Origin: Mucilaginibacter empetricola
GTDB taxonomy: Bacteria > Bacteroidota > Bacteroidia > Sphingobacteriales > Sphingobacteriaceae
Reading direction: 5' to 3'
DNA: 64,000 nucleotides
Assembly: GCF_024808665.1 (NCBI RefSeq)
Contig: NZ_JANUBZ010000002.1
Coordinates: 1-64,000, forward strand
This document shows, piece after piece, positions 25,161 to 34,949 of this stretch. The notes under the pieces were generated by a model that did not search any database, was not told where the DNA came from, and was given only the letters and a program-made list of their open reading frames with translations. The first letter of the stretch is position 1; every line of letters starts with the position of its first letter. The translations under genes were made by a program, and so were the position numbers.

Positions 25161-25312
25161 GATTTACGAATTACGGTTTGCGAATTGAGATTTATTAAAT
25201 ACTATAAAGTATAGGGAATTGGTGTGGTTTGGAGGCGAAATATTGAATAAGTGAAATTTTCAATCAATCATAAATCAGTATACCTGCAATAACCAATCGT
25301 AATTCGTAAATC
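25161..25312. repeat. Inverted repeat in the gcvT-glycosyltransferase gap
   Basis: GATTTACGAATTACG (25161-25175) and its perfect complement (25298-25312), each followed by more ACGAATT words; nothing coding lies between them. Confidence 0.7.
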
Positions 25313-25324
25313 TGAAATCGTAAA

Positions 25325-26524
25325 TCAAATAATCGTTTGATAAAACCCTACCAATTTCTCCGTAACCTTATTTACATCGTGCTGCTCTTCAATTAACTTG
25401 CGGGCATTAAGGCCTACCGATTTGCAATAGTTTTCATCAGAAATGCAAAGTTTTATGGCATCATAAAACTCATCAGTGTTATTGGCAATCAGTATATTTT
25501 CGCCATTTTTATAGTCAATTCCTTCGGCGCCTAATGAAGTTGAAATAATACACTTTTGCATAGCCATACCCTCCACAATTTTAACGCGCATACCCCCGCT
25601 GGAAAGCAGGGGGACAATCATTATGGCTTTACTGTTTACAAATTCAAGGGCATCATCCACCTCGCCTTGTATAAATATCTTTCCCAGCACATCATAGTCG
25701 TCAAATCGCTCGGGAATGTCATTGCCGGCTACGTAGAAACGCACACGCAGTTCGCCATCGATTAAATCCTGCTTAAAATTTTCTATAAACCATTCAATTC
25801 CTTCCCGATTTGGCAGCCAATCCAATGATCCTAAAAAGAAAAGGCTCGGGAACTCGGTTTTTTCAAAATCGGGGTGGTAATGTTCCAGGTTAACGCCTAC
25901 TGGCAATATCTCAATAGGGATTTTAGCGCCATATTCCATTAATGTGCCTTTATCCTGTTCGGTAAATACCGTTATGGCATCAAAATTATTTAACTGCTGT
26001 AACTCGTAATTCTTTATCCGCTTGGCGTGCATCTTTAAATACGACTTCTTAAAAGGATCAGACTTTTGTTGCGCCAACCGGTGCCATATCTGACTTTCCA
26101 CATTGTGCAGGCGGTAAATAAGCCGTGCATTTGAGTTTTTGCGGATGGTTGAAAGATACAGCGAAACAAAAAGGCCCTCGAATTGGATGATATCGTAATT
26201 TGTATTTTTTAGTTCCTTTATCAACAGGCGCTCAAATTCCGCGTCGTAATATTTATCAATATTAAATGAGGTTTTGCTGAAAAGATTTGCCGCCACCTCA
26301 AATACCGATACGTTAGTGTTGATGCTATAAGCGCGGTAATTTATTTTAGATAACAGTTCCTTATCATCATCGTTATTTTGGTGATGATTTTTTTTGGCAT
26401 TAAGGGCAACCAGCGAAACGTCGTGCCCTAAATTTACGAGCCCTCTTATAGTGTTGCAAACAACTATAGGATAGCCCCCATTTTGAGGAAACGGAACACG
26501 ATGGGTTAAAAAAAGTATTTTCAA
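25325..26524 (-). CDS. Glycosyltransferase, GT4-type
   Basis: 399 residues, GT-B fold. The N-terminus KILFLTHRVPFPQNGGYPIV is an acceptor-domain start of the type seen in Bacteroidota exopolysaccharide glycosyltransferases; the C-terminal domain has FLGSLDWLPNREG, PLLSSGGMRVKIVEGMAMQK (nucleotide-sugar binding with acidic Glu) and CIISTSLGAEGI. Donor and acceptor are unknown. It is not in a polysaccharide cluster here. A TATTTTTG box lies 20 bp upstream of the ATG. Confidence 0.9.
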   Translation of the reverse strand: MKILFLTHRVPFPQNGGYPIVVCNTIRGLVNLGHDVSLVALNAKKNHHQNNDDDKELLSKINYRAYSINTNVSVFEVAANLFSKTSFNIDKYYDAEFERLLIKELKNTNYDIIQFEGLFVSLYLSTIRKNSNARLIYRLHNVESQIWHRLAQQKSDPFKKSYLKMHAKRIKNYELQQLNNFDAITVFTEQDKGTLMEYGAKIPIEILPVGVNLEHYHPDFEKTEFPSLFFLGSLDWLPNREGIEWFIENFKQDLIDGELRVRFYVAGNDIPERFDDYDVLGKIFIQGEVDDALEFVNSKAIMIVPLLSSGGMRVKIVEGMAMQKCIISTSLGAEGIDYKNGENILIANNTDEFYDAIKLCISDENYCKSVGLNARKLIEEQHDVNKVTEKLVGFYQTII

Positions 26525-26543
26525 TTGGTCTGCTGGTTTCCAA

Positions 26544-26551
26544 CAAAAATA
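26544..26551 (-). promoter_or_regulatory. -7 box (TATTTTTG) for the glycosyltransferase
   Basis: TAnnTTTG match on the minus strand, 19 bp before the ATG. Confidence 0.45.
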
Positions 26552-26673
26552 ATAATTTGGGCGACGCCTGAAAGTTTTAGCCTAACAGATTAGTTGATTT
26601 TAATATAAAAATTACAAAAAAATCATATTATTAAAAATACGCGTCGTGCCTATTACAAAAGCCATCAATATTT

Positions 26674-26681
26674 TAACTTTG
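26674..26681 (+). promoter_or_regulatory. -7 box (TAACTTTG) for rnhB
   Basis: TAnnTTTG match ending 7 bp before the ATG at 26689; transcription would start at or next to the ATG, giving a leaderless mRNA. Confidence 0.5.
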
Positions 26682-26688
26682 TAATTAT

Positions 26689-27285
26689 ATGTTAATAGCC
26701 AGATATCAGCAGGAATTTATTGAGGCCGGATGCGATGAGGCCGGTCGCGGTTGTTTGGCTGGACCTGTTTTTGCTGCGGCTGTTATTTTGCCCGATGATT
26801 TTGACCATCCTTTATTGAATGATTCCAAGCAGTTATCAGAGGAGGTCAGGTATCAACTTCGTACAGAAATTGAACAACGGGCGGTTGCTTATGCTGTAGC
26901 CTCGGTTGATAATTTAGAGATAGATGAAATTAATATCCTGAATGCTTCCTTCCTGGCAATGCACCGGGCTATTGAGCAGCTTTCTTTAGTACCTCAGTTT
27001 TTAATTATTGATGGTAACCGGTTTAATAAATACGGTACTACACCACATCAATGCATTGTTGAAGGCGATGCCAAATACCTCAGCATCGCGGCAGCATCAA
27101 TATTAGCCAAAACCTACCGCGATGATTATATGAAGCAAATTGCTTTAGAGCATCCGGAGTACGATTGGCATAAAAATAAAGGCTACCCTACCGTTAAACA
27201 CCGCGAAACCGTTTTAAAAATAGGATACACTCCGTATCATCGCCGTACTTTCAGAGTAAGCGATCCGCAGTTGGCGCTTTTTTAA
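26689..27285 (+). CDS. rnhB: Ribonuclease HII
   Basis: 198 residues. Cleaves RNA of RNA-DNA hybrids and single ribonucleotides in [19 protein letters not shown] (15-30) holds Asp16 and Glu17; the further carboxylates are in LIIDGNRF and in the [19 protein letters not shown] region. Length is standard. Single gene, divergent from the glycosyltransferase. Confidence 0.96.
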   Translation: MLIARYQQEFIEAGCDEAGRGCLAGPVFAAAVILPDDFDHPLLNDSKQLSEEVRYQLRTEIEQRAVAYAVASVDNLEIDEINILNASFLAMHRAIEQLSLVPQFLIIDGNRFNKYGTTPHQCIVEGDAKYLSIAAASILAKTYRDDYMKQIALEHPEYDWHKNKGYPTVKHRETVLKIGYTPYHRRTFRVSDPQLALF

Positions 27286-27605
27286 CAGTCATTTTACCGT
27301 TATAGCAAGCTTCGAAAAATTCTGATAAATTCTCGTTCCAAACAATTCATATCAACGATAGTTCAATTATTAATTAGGTTATTCTTTTACTGCCACCTGG
27401 ATATCTATATTCTTTTTGATGATTGTTTATATGGATTTTCTTTGAAAAATCCATATAAAAATTATTAAATTTAGGTGTAAAATGAAAATTTGTTAAAATT
27501 TTATTAAAAATATTACTAAAAAATTCTTTTTTATACAAAAACACTTTATAAATTACGGTTTTAAAAAGTAACTGGTTATCATATTTTAATTATTGTATTT
27601 TTCTT
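27286..27605. other. AT-rich gap with one hairpin before the ATP-grasp operon
   Basis: 320 bp, strongly AT-rich. The only structure I see is a perfect 12-bp stem with a 6-nt loop at 27428-27457 (TATATGGATTTT and complement). No T run follows, so it may be a regulatory hairpin or an operator and not a terminator. A TATTTTTC (one mismatch to the -7 box) lies just before the ATG at 27606. Confidence 0.4.
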
Positions 27606-29057
27606 ATGTCTGAATCAGCTTATTTTGATAAATATAATCCCATAAATGGCGTTTGGGATGAAATGTACGGGCCGGAAGCTCTTGTGCGCGATCACTATCG
27701 TAAGGTTATCGAATATATTTCGGGCGAATCGGCAGATGATCTGAATAAAAAAGAAGAATTAGCCAAACGGCTCTTTATGAGCCAGGGTATTACTTTTACC
27801 GTATACAATAGTGGCGAGGGAATAGAGAAGATATTTCCTTTTGATATTATTCCCCGCATTATTACCGCCAGCGAGTGGGCTTTTGTAGAGAAAGGCATTA
27901 AACAGCGCCTCACTGCATTGAACCTGTTTCTGAAAGACGTTTATCACAATCAATTCATCATTAATGATGGCATAGTACCTATCGATATTATTTATTCGTG
28001 CCCGCACTTTTTACGCGAGATGCATCACTTGCAGGTACCTTATGATATTTATGTACATATTTCAGGTATCGATTTAATTCGCGATCATGACGGCACCTTT
28101 TATGTGCTGGAAGATAACCTGCGTACCCCATCGGGTGTTAGTTATATGCTCGAGAACAGGGAGATAACCAAACGATTATTTCCCGATCTATTGCCGCAAT
28201 GCGGGGTGAGGAGCGTTACCGAGTATCCAACCATATTATATAAAAATCTGCTGGCGCTATCGCCGCGACAAATACATAACCCAACTATAGTGTTGCTAAG
28301 TCCGGGTATTTATAATTCAGCTTATTTTGAGCATACCACATTGGCCCGCTTAATGGGCGTTGAACTGGTTGAAGGACGCGACCTGGTAGTGAATAATCAC
28401 AAAGTATACATGAAAACCACCACCGGTTTGCAGCAGGTTGATGTTATTTACCGCAGGGTTGATGACGAGTTTCTTGACCCACTGGTGTTTAATCCGGCAA
28501 GTATGTTGGGTGTTGCCGGTATTATGGGCGCATACCGTAAGGGCAATGTAGCCATAGTAAATGCCACCGGAACCGGCGTGGCCGATGACAAAGCGGTTTA
28601 CACCTATGTGCCCGATATGATACGCTATTATTTAAACGAAGAGCCGATATTAAAGAACGTGCCTACCCATCAGCTGGGCCATGCTGACGAGCGCGAGCAC
28701 GTGTTTAAGAACATTAACAATATGGTGATTAAAAAAACCAATGGGAGCGGCGGCTATGGTATGTTAATGGGACACGCTGCTACTGAGCAAGAAATTGACG
28801 AATATAAAATTGAGGTGATGAAAGACCCGCGGAATTTTATTGCGCAGCCAACCATCAGCCTCTCTGCCGCACCTTGTTATATGCAGGGTGAACTAAAACC
28901 CCGCCGTGTTGACCTACGACCCTATGCCTTGTACGGCCCCGACGGTATTGAGATTGTACCGGGCGGATTAACAAGGGTAGCGCTAAAGGAAGGCTCGCTG
29001 GTAGTAAATAGCTCACAGGGTGGAGGTAGTAAGGATACGTGGGTGCTGGCCCCCTAA
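27606..29057 (+). CDS. Circularly permuted ATP-grasp type 2 family protein
   Basis: 483 residues of the COG2308 / CP_ATPgrasp_2 type. Recognisable parts are NPINGVWDEMYGP at the N-terminus, YVLEDNLRTPSGVSYMLENR, IYRRVDDEFLDP and KKTNGSGGYGMLMG (glycine-rich ATP loop). Members are predicted peptide or amide ligases; no substrate is established for this group. First gene of an operon with an alpha-E protein and a transglutaminase-like protein, a combination known from comparative genomics and often linked with the Anbu proteasome-like peptidase; Anbu is not in this neighbourhood. The C-terminal codons and stop lie inside a GC-rich repeat. Confidence 0.92.
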   Translation: MSESAYFDKYNPINGVWDEMYGPEALVRDHYRKVIEYISGESADDLNKKEELAKRLFMSQGITFTVYNSGEGIEKIFPFDIIPRIITASEWAFVEKGIKQRLTALNLFLKDVYHNQFIINDGIVPIDIIYSCPHFLREMHHLQVPYDIYVHISGIDLIRDHDGTFYVLEDNLRTPSGVSYMLENREITKRLFPDLLPQCGVRSVTEYPTILYKNLLALSPRQIHNPTIVLLSPGIYNSAYFEHTTLARLMGVELVEGRDLVVNNHKVYMKTTTGLQQVDVIYRRVDDEFLDPLVFNPASMLGVAGIMGAYRKGNVAIVNATGTGVADDKAVYTYVPDMIRYYLNEEPILKNVPTHQLGHADEREHVFKNINNMVIKKTNGSGGYGMLMGHAATEQEIDEYKIEVMKDPRNFIAQPTISLSAAPCYMQGELKPRRVDLRPYALYGPDGIEIVPGGLTRVALKEGSLVVNSSQGGGSKDTWVLAP

Positions 29058-29162
29058 CCCCCTGAAGTGGGAACTGATGGGCAAGTTGCAGAAGTTAGTT
29101 ATAGAGTAAATAAACGAAAAAATACAAGTCAAAAATTCCCCCTTCAGGGGGCTAGGGGGTTA
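29049..29162. repeat. Palindromic repeats between ATP-grasp and alpha-E genes
   Basis: GGCCCCCTAACCCCCTGAAG (from 29049) overlaps the last codons of the ATP-grasp gene and supplies its TAA. An inverted relative, CCCCCTTCAGGGGGCTAGGG (from 29138), ends 2 bp before the alpha-E ATG. Both are of the family found in thrB and at the thrA stop. Confidence 0.8.
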
Positions 29163-29164
29163 AT

Positions 29165-30097
29165 ATGTTAAGCAGGGTAGCAGCAAGTTTTTATTGGTTA
29201 AGCAGGTACATTGAGCGCAGCGATGGTATGCTGCGGATGCTAAAGATTAATTATGCATCATCGCAGGATGCGGTGCAGGAATTCACCTGGAAACCGGTAA
29301 TCAGAATATTTGCCGGGCATGATGAATATTCCGAAGCGCTGGAAGACAGTAGTCGCGAGGTTTTGAAGTTTATGGTTACCGGGAAAATTAATGCCAACTC
29401 CATTTTAAACATTATTACCCTTGCCCGCGAAAATGCCCGCAGTGTGCAGGAACACATCCCCAAAGATTTGTGGCAGTGCTTAAACGAGTATTACCATACC
29501 GTAAAAGATCCCCGGTTGGAGAAAGCGTTACAACGCGAAGATCCTATTGGCTTGCTGGATATATTGATAAAGCAGGTTATGCTTTATTATGGCACCATTG
29601 AAATTACCATGGAACGTGGCGAGGGGCGCAGCTTTATGAATATCGGCAAATATTTGGAACGGGCTATCCAGTCGGTTGATATTTTGGACACTAAATTTGG
29701 CTCCGTTGGCGATAATCCCGATTTATTGACCGATACCAGCTATTGGAAACACCTGTTGCTGTCATTGGGGGGATATGAGCTCTATTTAAAAACTTATCGC
29801 GAGGGATTTGAAGCGGCCAATATTTTGGAGCAGGTAGTTTTGAATAATGATTTCCCCCGGTCTGTAATTTACTCGGTAAACAACATTCAACGTTATTTCG
29901 ACAGGTTAAAGAGCGATAGTAATATTGATACTTTCAGGGAAATGTCGTTCCAGATAGGGCGATTGCAGAGCCGGATTAAATATAGCTCGGTAAAAACCAT
30001 TGAGCAGGAAGGCTTGCATTCCTTTTTAACACAGATACGAAAAGAACTATATGGTATAGGAAATGCACTTAACGAATATTATTTTGCAAACTCCTGA
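29165..30097 (+). CDS. Alpha-E domain-containing protein
   Basis: 310 residues, all-helical, DUF403/COG2307. The start MLSRVAASFYWLSRYIERSDGMLR (here described by its key part FYWLSRYIERSD at 11-22) is diagnostic; further family segments are ARENARSVQEHI and IGKYLERAIQS. The function of the domain is unknown; it always keeps company with the ATP-grasp and transglutaminase proteins. Second gene of the operon, after a 107-bp gap with repeats. Confidence 0.92.
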   Translation: MLSRVAASFYWLSRYIERSDGMLRMLKINYASSQDAVQEFTWKPVIRIFAGHDEYSEALEDSSREVLKFMVTGKINANSILNIITLARENARSVQEHIPKDLWQCLNEYYHTVKDPRLEKALQREDPIGLLDILIKQVMLYYGTIEITMERGEGRSFMNIGKYLERAIQSVDILDTKFGSVGDNPDLLTDTSYWKHLLLSLGGYELYLKTYREGFEAANILEQVVLNNDFPRSVIYSVNNIQRYFDRLKSDSNIDTFREMSFQIGRLQSRIKYSSVKTIEQEGLHSFLTQIRKELYGIGNALNEYYFANS

Positions 30098-30134
30098 TCA
30101 AATTATTTTGCAGACCACAATTAACTGAGCAAAG

Positions 30135-31109
30135 ATGCCCGAATTTGAGATACAACATATTACCCGTTACATTTATGAAGGACCGGTTCGCGATAGCGCC
30201 AACCAGGTTATTCTTTTTCCTATAAAAGATCAGTATCAGGATGTAATTAAGCAGGAGCTTACCATTACAGGTAATCCATTGGTTGATACGCATATTGATT
30301 ATTACGGTAATGAAGTGGGTAGCTTTACCTATTCTGATCCGCATTCGGTGCTTACCATCAATTCAAGAGTATGGGTTGTTACCAAGCACCGCGAATTGCC
30401 TGTTAATGATATATTTCCGGCTCATCAATGGGAAGATTTGCGCCGGTTGCAATTTATGGTGCCTTATATTGATTTTTTGAAGCAGGAATATTTTGAGGGT
30501 ATTAATGAATTAAAAACAGTTATTGAAGCGCAAAGCCAGAGTGACGACACGCCCTACCATGTAGCATTGCGTTTTTGCGAATATGTTTATAAAAATTTTG
30601 AATACATAAAAGGCGTTACCACGGTTGAAACAACACTCGACGAAATATGGAAACTCAAGGCAGGTGTTTGCCAGGATTTTGCCCATATTTTAATGGAAAT
30701 GCTGCGTATGGTACAAATACCGGCCCGTTATGTTAGCGGCTACATCTGTACCAGCAAACGCAATGGCATGCGGGGCGAAGGCGCTACTCATGCGTGGGCG
30801 GAGGTATACCTGCCTGATTATGGCTGGCTGGGCATCGACCCAACCAATAATTGTATTGCTAATGAAACGCACGTGCGGTTGGCTGTAGGGCGTAATTTTA
30901 GTGACTGTTCGCCGGTTAAGGGCGTTTACAAAGGCTCATCTAACCATAAGCTGGAAGTGGCAGTTGCCGTTGATGACGAAAATGTTTTACAAAACAGCGA
31001 TGCCGTAATTGCCGAAGCGCACGTAACCAGTATTGTTTCTGATACGCAAAAAAACAGTTATCAGCGCCACATGGAAATCATACAGCAACAGCAACAACAG
31101 CAGCAATAA
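30135..31109 (+). CDS. Transglutaminase-like cysteine peptidase family protein
   Basis: 324 residues, COG1305 with an N-terminal beta-strand region (Bact_transglu_N, about 1-100) and a core with the catalytic triad Cys179 (KAGVCQDFAH), His219 (GATHAWAEV) and Asp235 (LGIDPTNN). Probably cleaves or transfers an amide made by the ATP-grasp partner; this is inference from the operon. Third gene, 37 bp after alpha-E. Odd feature: the protein ends in eight consecutive Gln (317-324), coded by a CAR-codon run directly before the stop. Confidence 0.93.
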   Translation: MPEFEIQHITRYIYEGPVRDSANQVILFPIKDQYQDVIKQELTITGNPLVDTHIDYYGNEVGSFTYSDPHSVLTINSRVWVVTKHRELPVNDIFPAHQWEDLRRLQFMVPYIDFLKQEYFEGINELKTVIEAQSQSDDTPYHVALRFCEYVYKNFEYIKGVTTVETTLDEIWKLKAGVCQDFAHILMEMLRMVQIPARYVSGYICTSKRNGMRGEGATHAWAEVYLPDYGWLGIDPTNNCIANETHVRLAVGRNFSDCSPVKGVYKGSSNHKLEVAVAVDDENVLQNSDAVIAEAHVTSIVSDTQKNSYQRHMEIIQQQQQQQQ

Positions 31110-31232
31110 AAACCCATTTCAGTATTTTATACTAAATCACATTGTTTTAATTACCTGCTTAAAGAAGTAATTTGCCGTAAATAAAGTTCAGGAATAAACG
31201 ATGAACATTGTTCAGTAAATCGGCCCGAACAA

Positions 31233-31559
31233 TTACATTATTAATCTCTCGCGCTTATTCCAGTTTTTTGAAACCCATTCGGCTACACTTTTGTGGCTTT
31301 TTTTCCAAAGGGGTAAATCAAAAGCAATCATTTCTTCAGCTTTTAAATAGTGCGAAAGTGTGGGTTCTTCCGGAAAATCTTTAAACAAGTAGTTTATAAA
31401 ATAAAGCACTTCGTTTCCATTTGTACGGTCAAATGTCGAATCGCCGTCGCCGCCTGTGTAAAAAGGGCTGTAAATGTCTGCAGGTTTTTCCCAGTTATAC
31501 CTGCCGCTGTCGTTGTAACGCAGCTCCGATTGCTCAAAACTCATTTCTATAGTTTGCAT
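31233..31559 (-). CDS. Hypothetical protein, 108 residues
   Basis: Soluble, with several Trp and aromatic residues and acidic N-terminal half (YNWEKPADIYSPFYTGGDGDSTFDR); no signal peptide and no domain I recognise. Stands alone, convergent with the transglutaminase gene. Composition and length suggest a real conserved small protein; function unknown. Confidence 0.65.
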   Translation of the reverse strand: MQTIEMSFEQSELRYNDSGRYNWEKPADIYSPFYTGGDGDSTFDRTNGNEVLYFINYLFKDFPEEPTLSHYLKAEEMIAFDLPLWKKSHKSVAEWVSKNWNKRERLIM

Positions 31560-31773
31560 AATTTGGTTACATTGGTGTACATCTAAATACGTAATTAATT
31601 TTTAATTAACATTGAGTTAAAACACGCGACTTAACCCCGTTAAAACACCCGTTTTTACATAATTTGGCCTGCTTTTAACATCGGTGTTTTTAAATGATAT
31701 CTTAATGATAAGTTAAACGAACGTATAAAGGCTTTGGTTACACAATAAACGGGCATATATTATATACATTAAA

Positions 31774-32193
31774 TTATCTGGATAAGGTTTTTTTAAATAA
31801 TCCGGCGTAGCCATCAACAGAAATCCCATTGCAATCAATAAAATAGAATAGTACGGCTAAATAGGCGCTGTAAACGAGTTGCGTAAATACAGCATTCCAT
31901 TGTTCTATCAGGCTGCTGCCCAAAATAAGCGTAAGCATAATTGCAACACCTAAAACAATAGCGAAACGGGTAAACCATCCCAGTAATAACAATAAACCAG
32001 TTATAAACTCCAAAAAGGGTAACACATACCCAAAAGCAAGTACAAGCGCTGCCGGTAATAACGATTTGCTGAATTGCCCAACCATACCATGGCTAAAAGC
32101 ATCCAGCTTGGTTAAGCGTATCAATCCGTGGCCAAAAAAGCTCATTCCCAGCGGAAGCCGGGCCAGCAGATAAGCGTATTCTTTCTTCTTCAT
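31774..32193 (-). CDS. DoxX family membrane protein
   Basis: 139 residues with about four hydrophobic segments and the DoxX-like start ARLPLGMSFFGHGLIRL. Members include a quinol oxidase subunit in archaea, but for most bacterial proteins the role is unknown. Divergent from the PfkB kinase with 84 bp between the starts; a short imperfect palindrome (ATTGCA..TGCAAT, 32215-32234) lies in that gap. Confidence 0.85.
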   Translation of the reverse strand: MKKKEYAYLLARLPLGMSFFGHGLIRLTKLDAFSHGMVGQFSKSLLPAALVLAFGYVLPFLEFITGLLLLLGWFTRFAIVLGVAIMLTLILGSSLIEQWNAVFTQLVYSAYLAVLFYFIDCNGISVDGYAGLFKKTLSR

Positions 32194-32277
32194 TTGGTTT
32201 ATTTTCCGTTAGGAATTGCATTTAAAAGTGCAATTTATTTATTAAGCAAATTACTATATTGGCTTTTATTTTTCACT

Positions 32278-33147
32278 ATGTATGATATTTGTTGCATAGG
32301 GCATATCACTGCCGACAAGGTGGTAACCGCAACTTCTGTAAATTATATGCCCGGCGGCACTGCTTTTTATTTCTCGTATGCAATAAATAAGCTGAATGTT
32401 GATTATCTCCTGGTTACTGCTTTAGGCGGTGCCGAAATGCATTACGTTGAAAAGATGCGTGAGGCAGGTATTGAGATCAAAGTACAGCAAAGCGCCCATA
32501 CCGTTTATTTCGAGAATATTTATGCCGAAGATCAGGATATAAGGACACAAAATGTATTACAAACGGCGGATGCTTTTACCATGGAACAGCTTGCAGACAT
32601 AGAAGCCCGTGTTTTTCATTTGGGGCCGTTGCTGGCGGATGATTTTTCGATATATGTTATACAGGAACTTTCAAAAAAAGGGATAGTCGCTTTAGATGTA
32701 CAGGGCTATTTACGCAAGGTTGTAAATTATAAAGTAGTACCCGTAGATTGGCTTTGGAAGAAAGAGGCGCTATTGTATATCAGTATTTTGAAGGCCGATG
32801 TTAATGAACTATTGACATTAACCGGGCAAAAAGATGTAAAAAACGGTTGCCTGCAGCTGACAGATTGGGGCGTAAAGGAAGTTGTGATTACCGACGGTAG
32901 TAATGGCTCATTGATTTATAAGGATGGTGCTTTTTATGATATCCCAGCCTATCAACCAAAAACTATAGTTGACGCTACAGGATGTGGCGACACTTATATG
33001 GCAGGATATTTATACAAGCGTAGTAAAAATGCCGAAATACAAGAGTCGGGCGAATTTGCGGCAGCTATGGCTGGCCTTAAAACTGCAATAGCAGGGCCCT
33101 TTACGGGCACAGAGCAAGACGTTATGCGGTTTTTAGGCAAGTATTAA
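32278..33147 (+). CDS. PfkB-family carbohydrate/nucleoside kinase
   Basis: 289 residues from the ATG at 32278 (MYDICCIGHITADKVV). The frame is open for another 50 codons upstream, but these overlap the DoxX gene and lack PfkB similarity. Ribokinase fold: first signature GGTAFYFSYAINKL, second signature VDATGCGDTYMAGYL at about 230-244 with the catalytic Asp in GCGD. The substrate is unknown; no transporter or pathway gene is nearby. Confidence 0.88.
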   Translation: MYDICCIGHITADKVVTATSVNYMPGGTAFYFSYAINKLNVDYLLVTALGGAEMHYVEKMREAGIEIKVQQSAHTVYFENIYAEDQDIRTQNVLQTADAFTMEQLADIEARVFHLGPLLADDFSIYVIQELSKKGIVALDVQGYLRKVVNYKVVPVDWLWKKEALLYISILKADVNELLTLTGQKDVKNGCLQLTDWGVKEVVITDGSNGSLIYKDGAFYDIPAYQPKTIVDATGCGDTYMAGYLYKRSKNAEIQESGEFAAAMAGLKTAIAGPFTGTEQDVMRFLGKY

Positions 33148-33156
33148 CCATCCGTT

Positions 33157-34587
33157 TTAACCCGGAAAGCTGATGGTAAACCTGCTATATAGCCCTTCTT
33201 CAGATTTTACCTGTATGCGACCGTTCATTTGTTTAACGGCATCTTTTACCAGGTATAAACCCAGTCCCGAGCTTTTTTTATTAATACCCGATAAATAAAA
33301 CTTATCAAAAATGCGTTCCTGGTCGTTTTTTCTTATGCCCAGGCCATTATCCTCAATCTCAATTATGGCTTCACTATCGGTACGGTAGGTTTTAACCTTT
33401 ACCCATTGTTCATCCTTTTTGGTATCACTGTATTTTACTGCGTTAGAAACCAGATTGTTCAATATTACCTGCAATTTAAGCGAGTCGCTTTCAATTTGAT
33501 CAAGCAGCAATTCCTTATAAAAGTGTACTTCCTTACCTTCTTTTACATAATGATTTTGGGTAAGTACATTTTCAATGATCATATTAAGGCTGCATTCCTT
33601 TTTAATAAGGCCGGTGTGCTTGCTTTGTATAAAGGTGAGCATTTCATTAATAAACAGATCCTGCTTTTCCAGGCTGTCTTTCATCAGTAGGGTATAGGCC
33701 TTAATTTGCGCCATATCGGTTTCGTCATCAATTAAACTGATCAACCCGATTAAGGAAACCAGCGGCGACCGTAAATCGTGCGTGATATTGAATACAAATT
33801 TATCAAGCCCTGCATTTATGGATTGCAGATTAAAGTTTTGTTCAATTATTTTCTTTCTGGATTCGCGCAGGTTTCTGATCATAATACCGGCATATGAATA
33901 TGAGCTGATAATGATAACCAGTATTACCGCTATATCCGCAATAAACAGGTATACATTAACATTACTGCTTATAATGCCAAGTGTATTTGAAAAATCTTCT
34001 TCCTTAACCGTTAGCTGTTGCGATAAGTTGTTGATAGATAATATAAACGATTGTTTTTCCGCAGGTGAAATTTTTTGCGACAGCATTTTCTGCCGTGCTA
34101 GTATGCCAGTTAAATAAAGTTTGTTTACTAACTCATCCCCATCTGTCCAGGTTGCAATTACCTTTTTAAAAATGGGCAATTGCTTAAACGTGGTAAAAAG
34201 CCAAACCATATTTGCCACATCTTTCGGATAATTTTTCCCTTGTAAAAAACCTCCGGTTGCTTCGGCAGTATTATGTTTGTTTGATAAGGCAATGCGGGCT
34301 ATTTGATCGCCAAGAGGAATGCTGATGTTTTGTTGAAAAGCCTTGTAGTCGGTATCATTTTCAAGGTAGATGTATTTGATAAGATAAGCGGAAGCATCTT
34401 TTTGCCCCTTTGAATATTGTGACTCTCCGTTAATATAAGCCCTTGCGGCTGATGCGATTTTTATGGTGTAATAGTTAGTTACAATCATGGCGGCTGATGC
34501 CGCCAAAATGATAACCAATAAAATCAGCGATGTTTTTCTTTTCAATAATTTGAACCAGGCAATGAGGTAGTTTAGTTTTTGTGTCAA
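33157..34587 (-). CDS. Membrane-bound sensor histidine kinase
   Basis: 476 residues beginning with TTG at 34587 (no ATG lies before the first membrane segment). TM1 at about 19-38 and TM2 at about 211-236 enclose a ~170-residue periplasmic helical sensor region. Then a HisKA helix with His270 in FVFNITHDLRSP, N box NNLVSNAVKYS, G1 DNGLGI and G2 SSGLGLYLV. No response regulator adjacent. Ends 9 bp from the convergent PfkB gene. Ligand unknown. Confidence 0.9.
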   Translation of the reverse strand: MTQKLNYLIAWFKLLKRKTSLILLVIILAASAAMIVTNYYTIKIASAARAYINGESQYSKGQKDASAYLIKYIYLENDTDYKAFQQNISIPLGDQIARIALSNKHNTAEATGGFLQGKNYPKDVANMVWLFTTFKQLPIFKKVIATWTDGDELVNKLYLTGILARQKMLSQKISPAEKQSFILSINNLSQQLTVKEEDFSNTLGIISSNVNVYLFIADIAVILVIIISSYSYAGIMIRNLRESRKKIIEQNFNLQSINAGLDKFVFNITHDLRSPLVSLIGLISLIDDETDMAQIKAYTLLMKDSLEKQDLFINEMLTFIQSKHTGLIKKECSLNMIIENVLTQNHYVKEGKEVHFYKELLLDQIESDSLKLQVILNNLVSNAVKYSDTKKDEQWVKVKTYRTDSEAIIEIEDNGLGIRKNDQERIFDKFYLSGINKKSSGLGLYLVKDAVKQMNGRIQVKSEEGLYSRFTISFPG

Positions 34588-34890
34588 ACTGATATTTCTT
34601 TATAGGATATATTTGTAATAAATGGATGAGTTGTTTTGCTATAGGCTATAAATCGTAGATACTAACGAAATATTAGCTGTTTTTCAAGTAGATAAGTATA
34701 TTTCTGTTTTGGTAAATTAAATGATGAAGCTTTATTCATTGGTGAAAGGTTTAAGGTAAATCGCGGTTTTGTACGGGAGCTAAATAAAAAATGTTTCATT
34801 TTAAGCAATAAAATTTAACAAGAAGATTAATTGTGTTTCTGACGGATATTTCAAAGCAGGTTGATGTTGCTGACGTCGTTTAAACAAAAA
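34588..34890. other. AT-rich gap, no feature recognised
   Basis: About 300 bp upstream of the histidine kinase. Very AT-rich; I see no ORF, repeat or convincing TAnnTTTG box in it. Confidence 0.35.
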
Positions 34891-34915
34891 AGCCCCGTAT
34901 AAGATATACAGGGCT
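34891..34915 (-). terminator. Terminator of the Pro-rich protein gene
   Basis: An 11-bp stem with one G-U pair (AGCCCCGTATA / TATACAGGGCT, loop 3 nt), followed on the minus strand by TTTTTTG. Confidence 0.75.
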
Positions 34916-34949
34916 ATAAATTGAACTTTGATATGTTGTGTTTTATATG

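Noticed and set aside
25124..25324. Glycine riboswitch before gcvT
   Set aside because: The -7 box leaves only about 11 nt of leader, and the gap holds word repeats and no aptamer-like structure.
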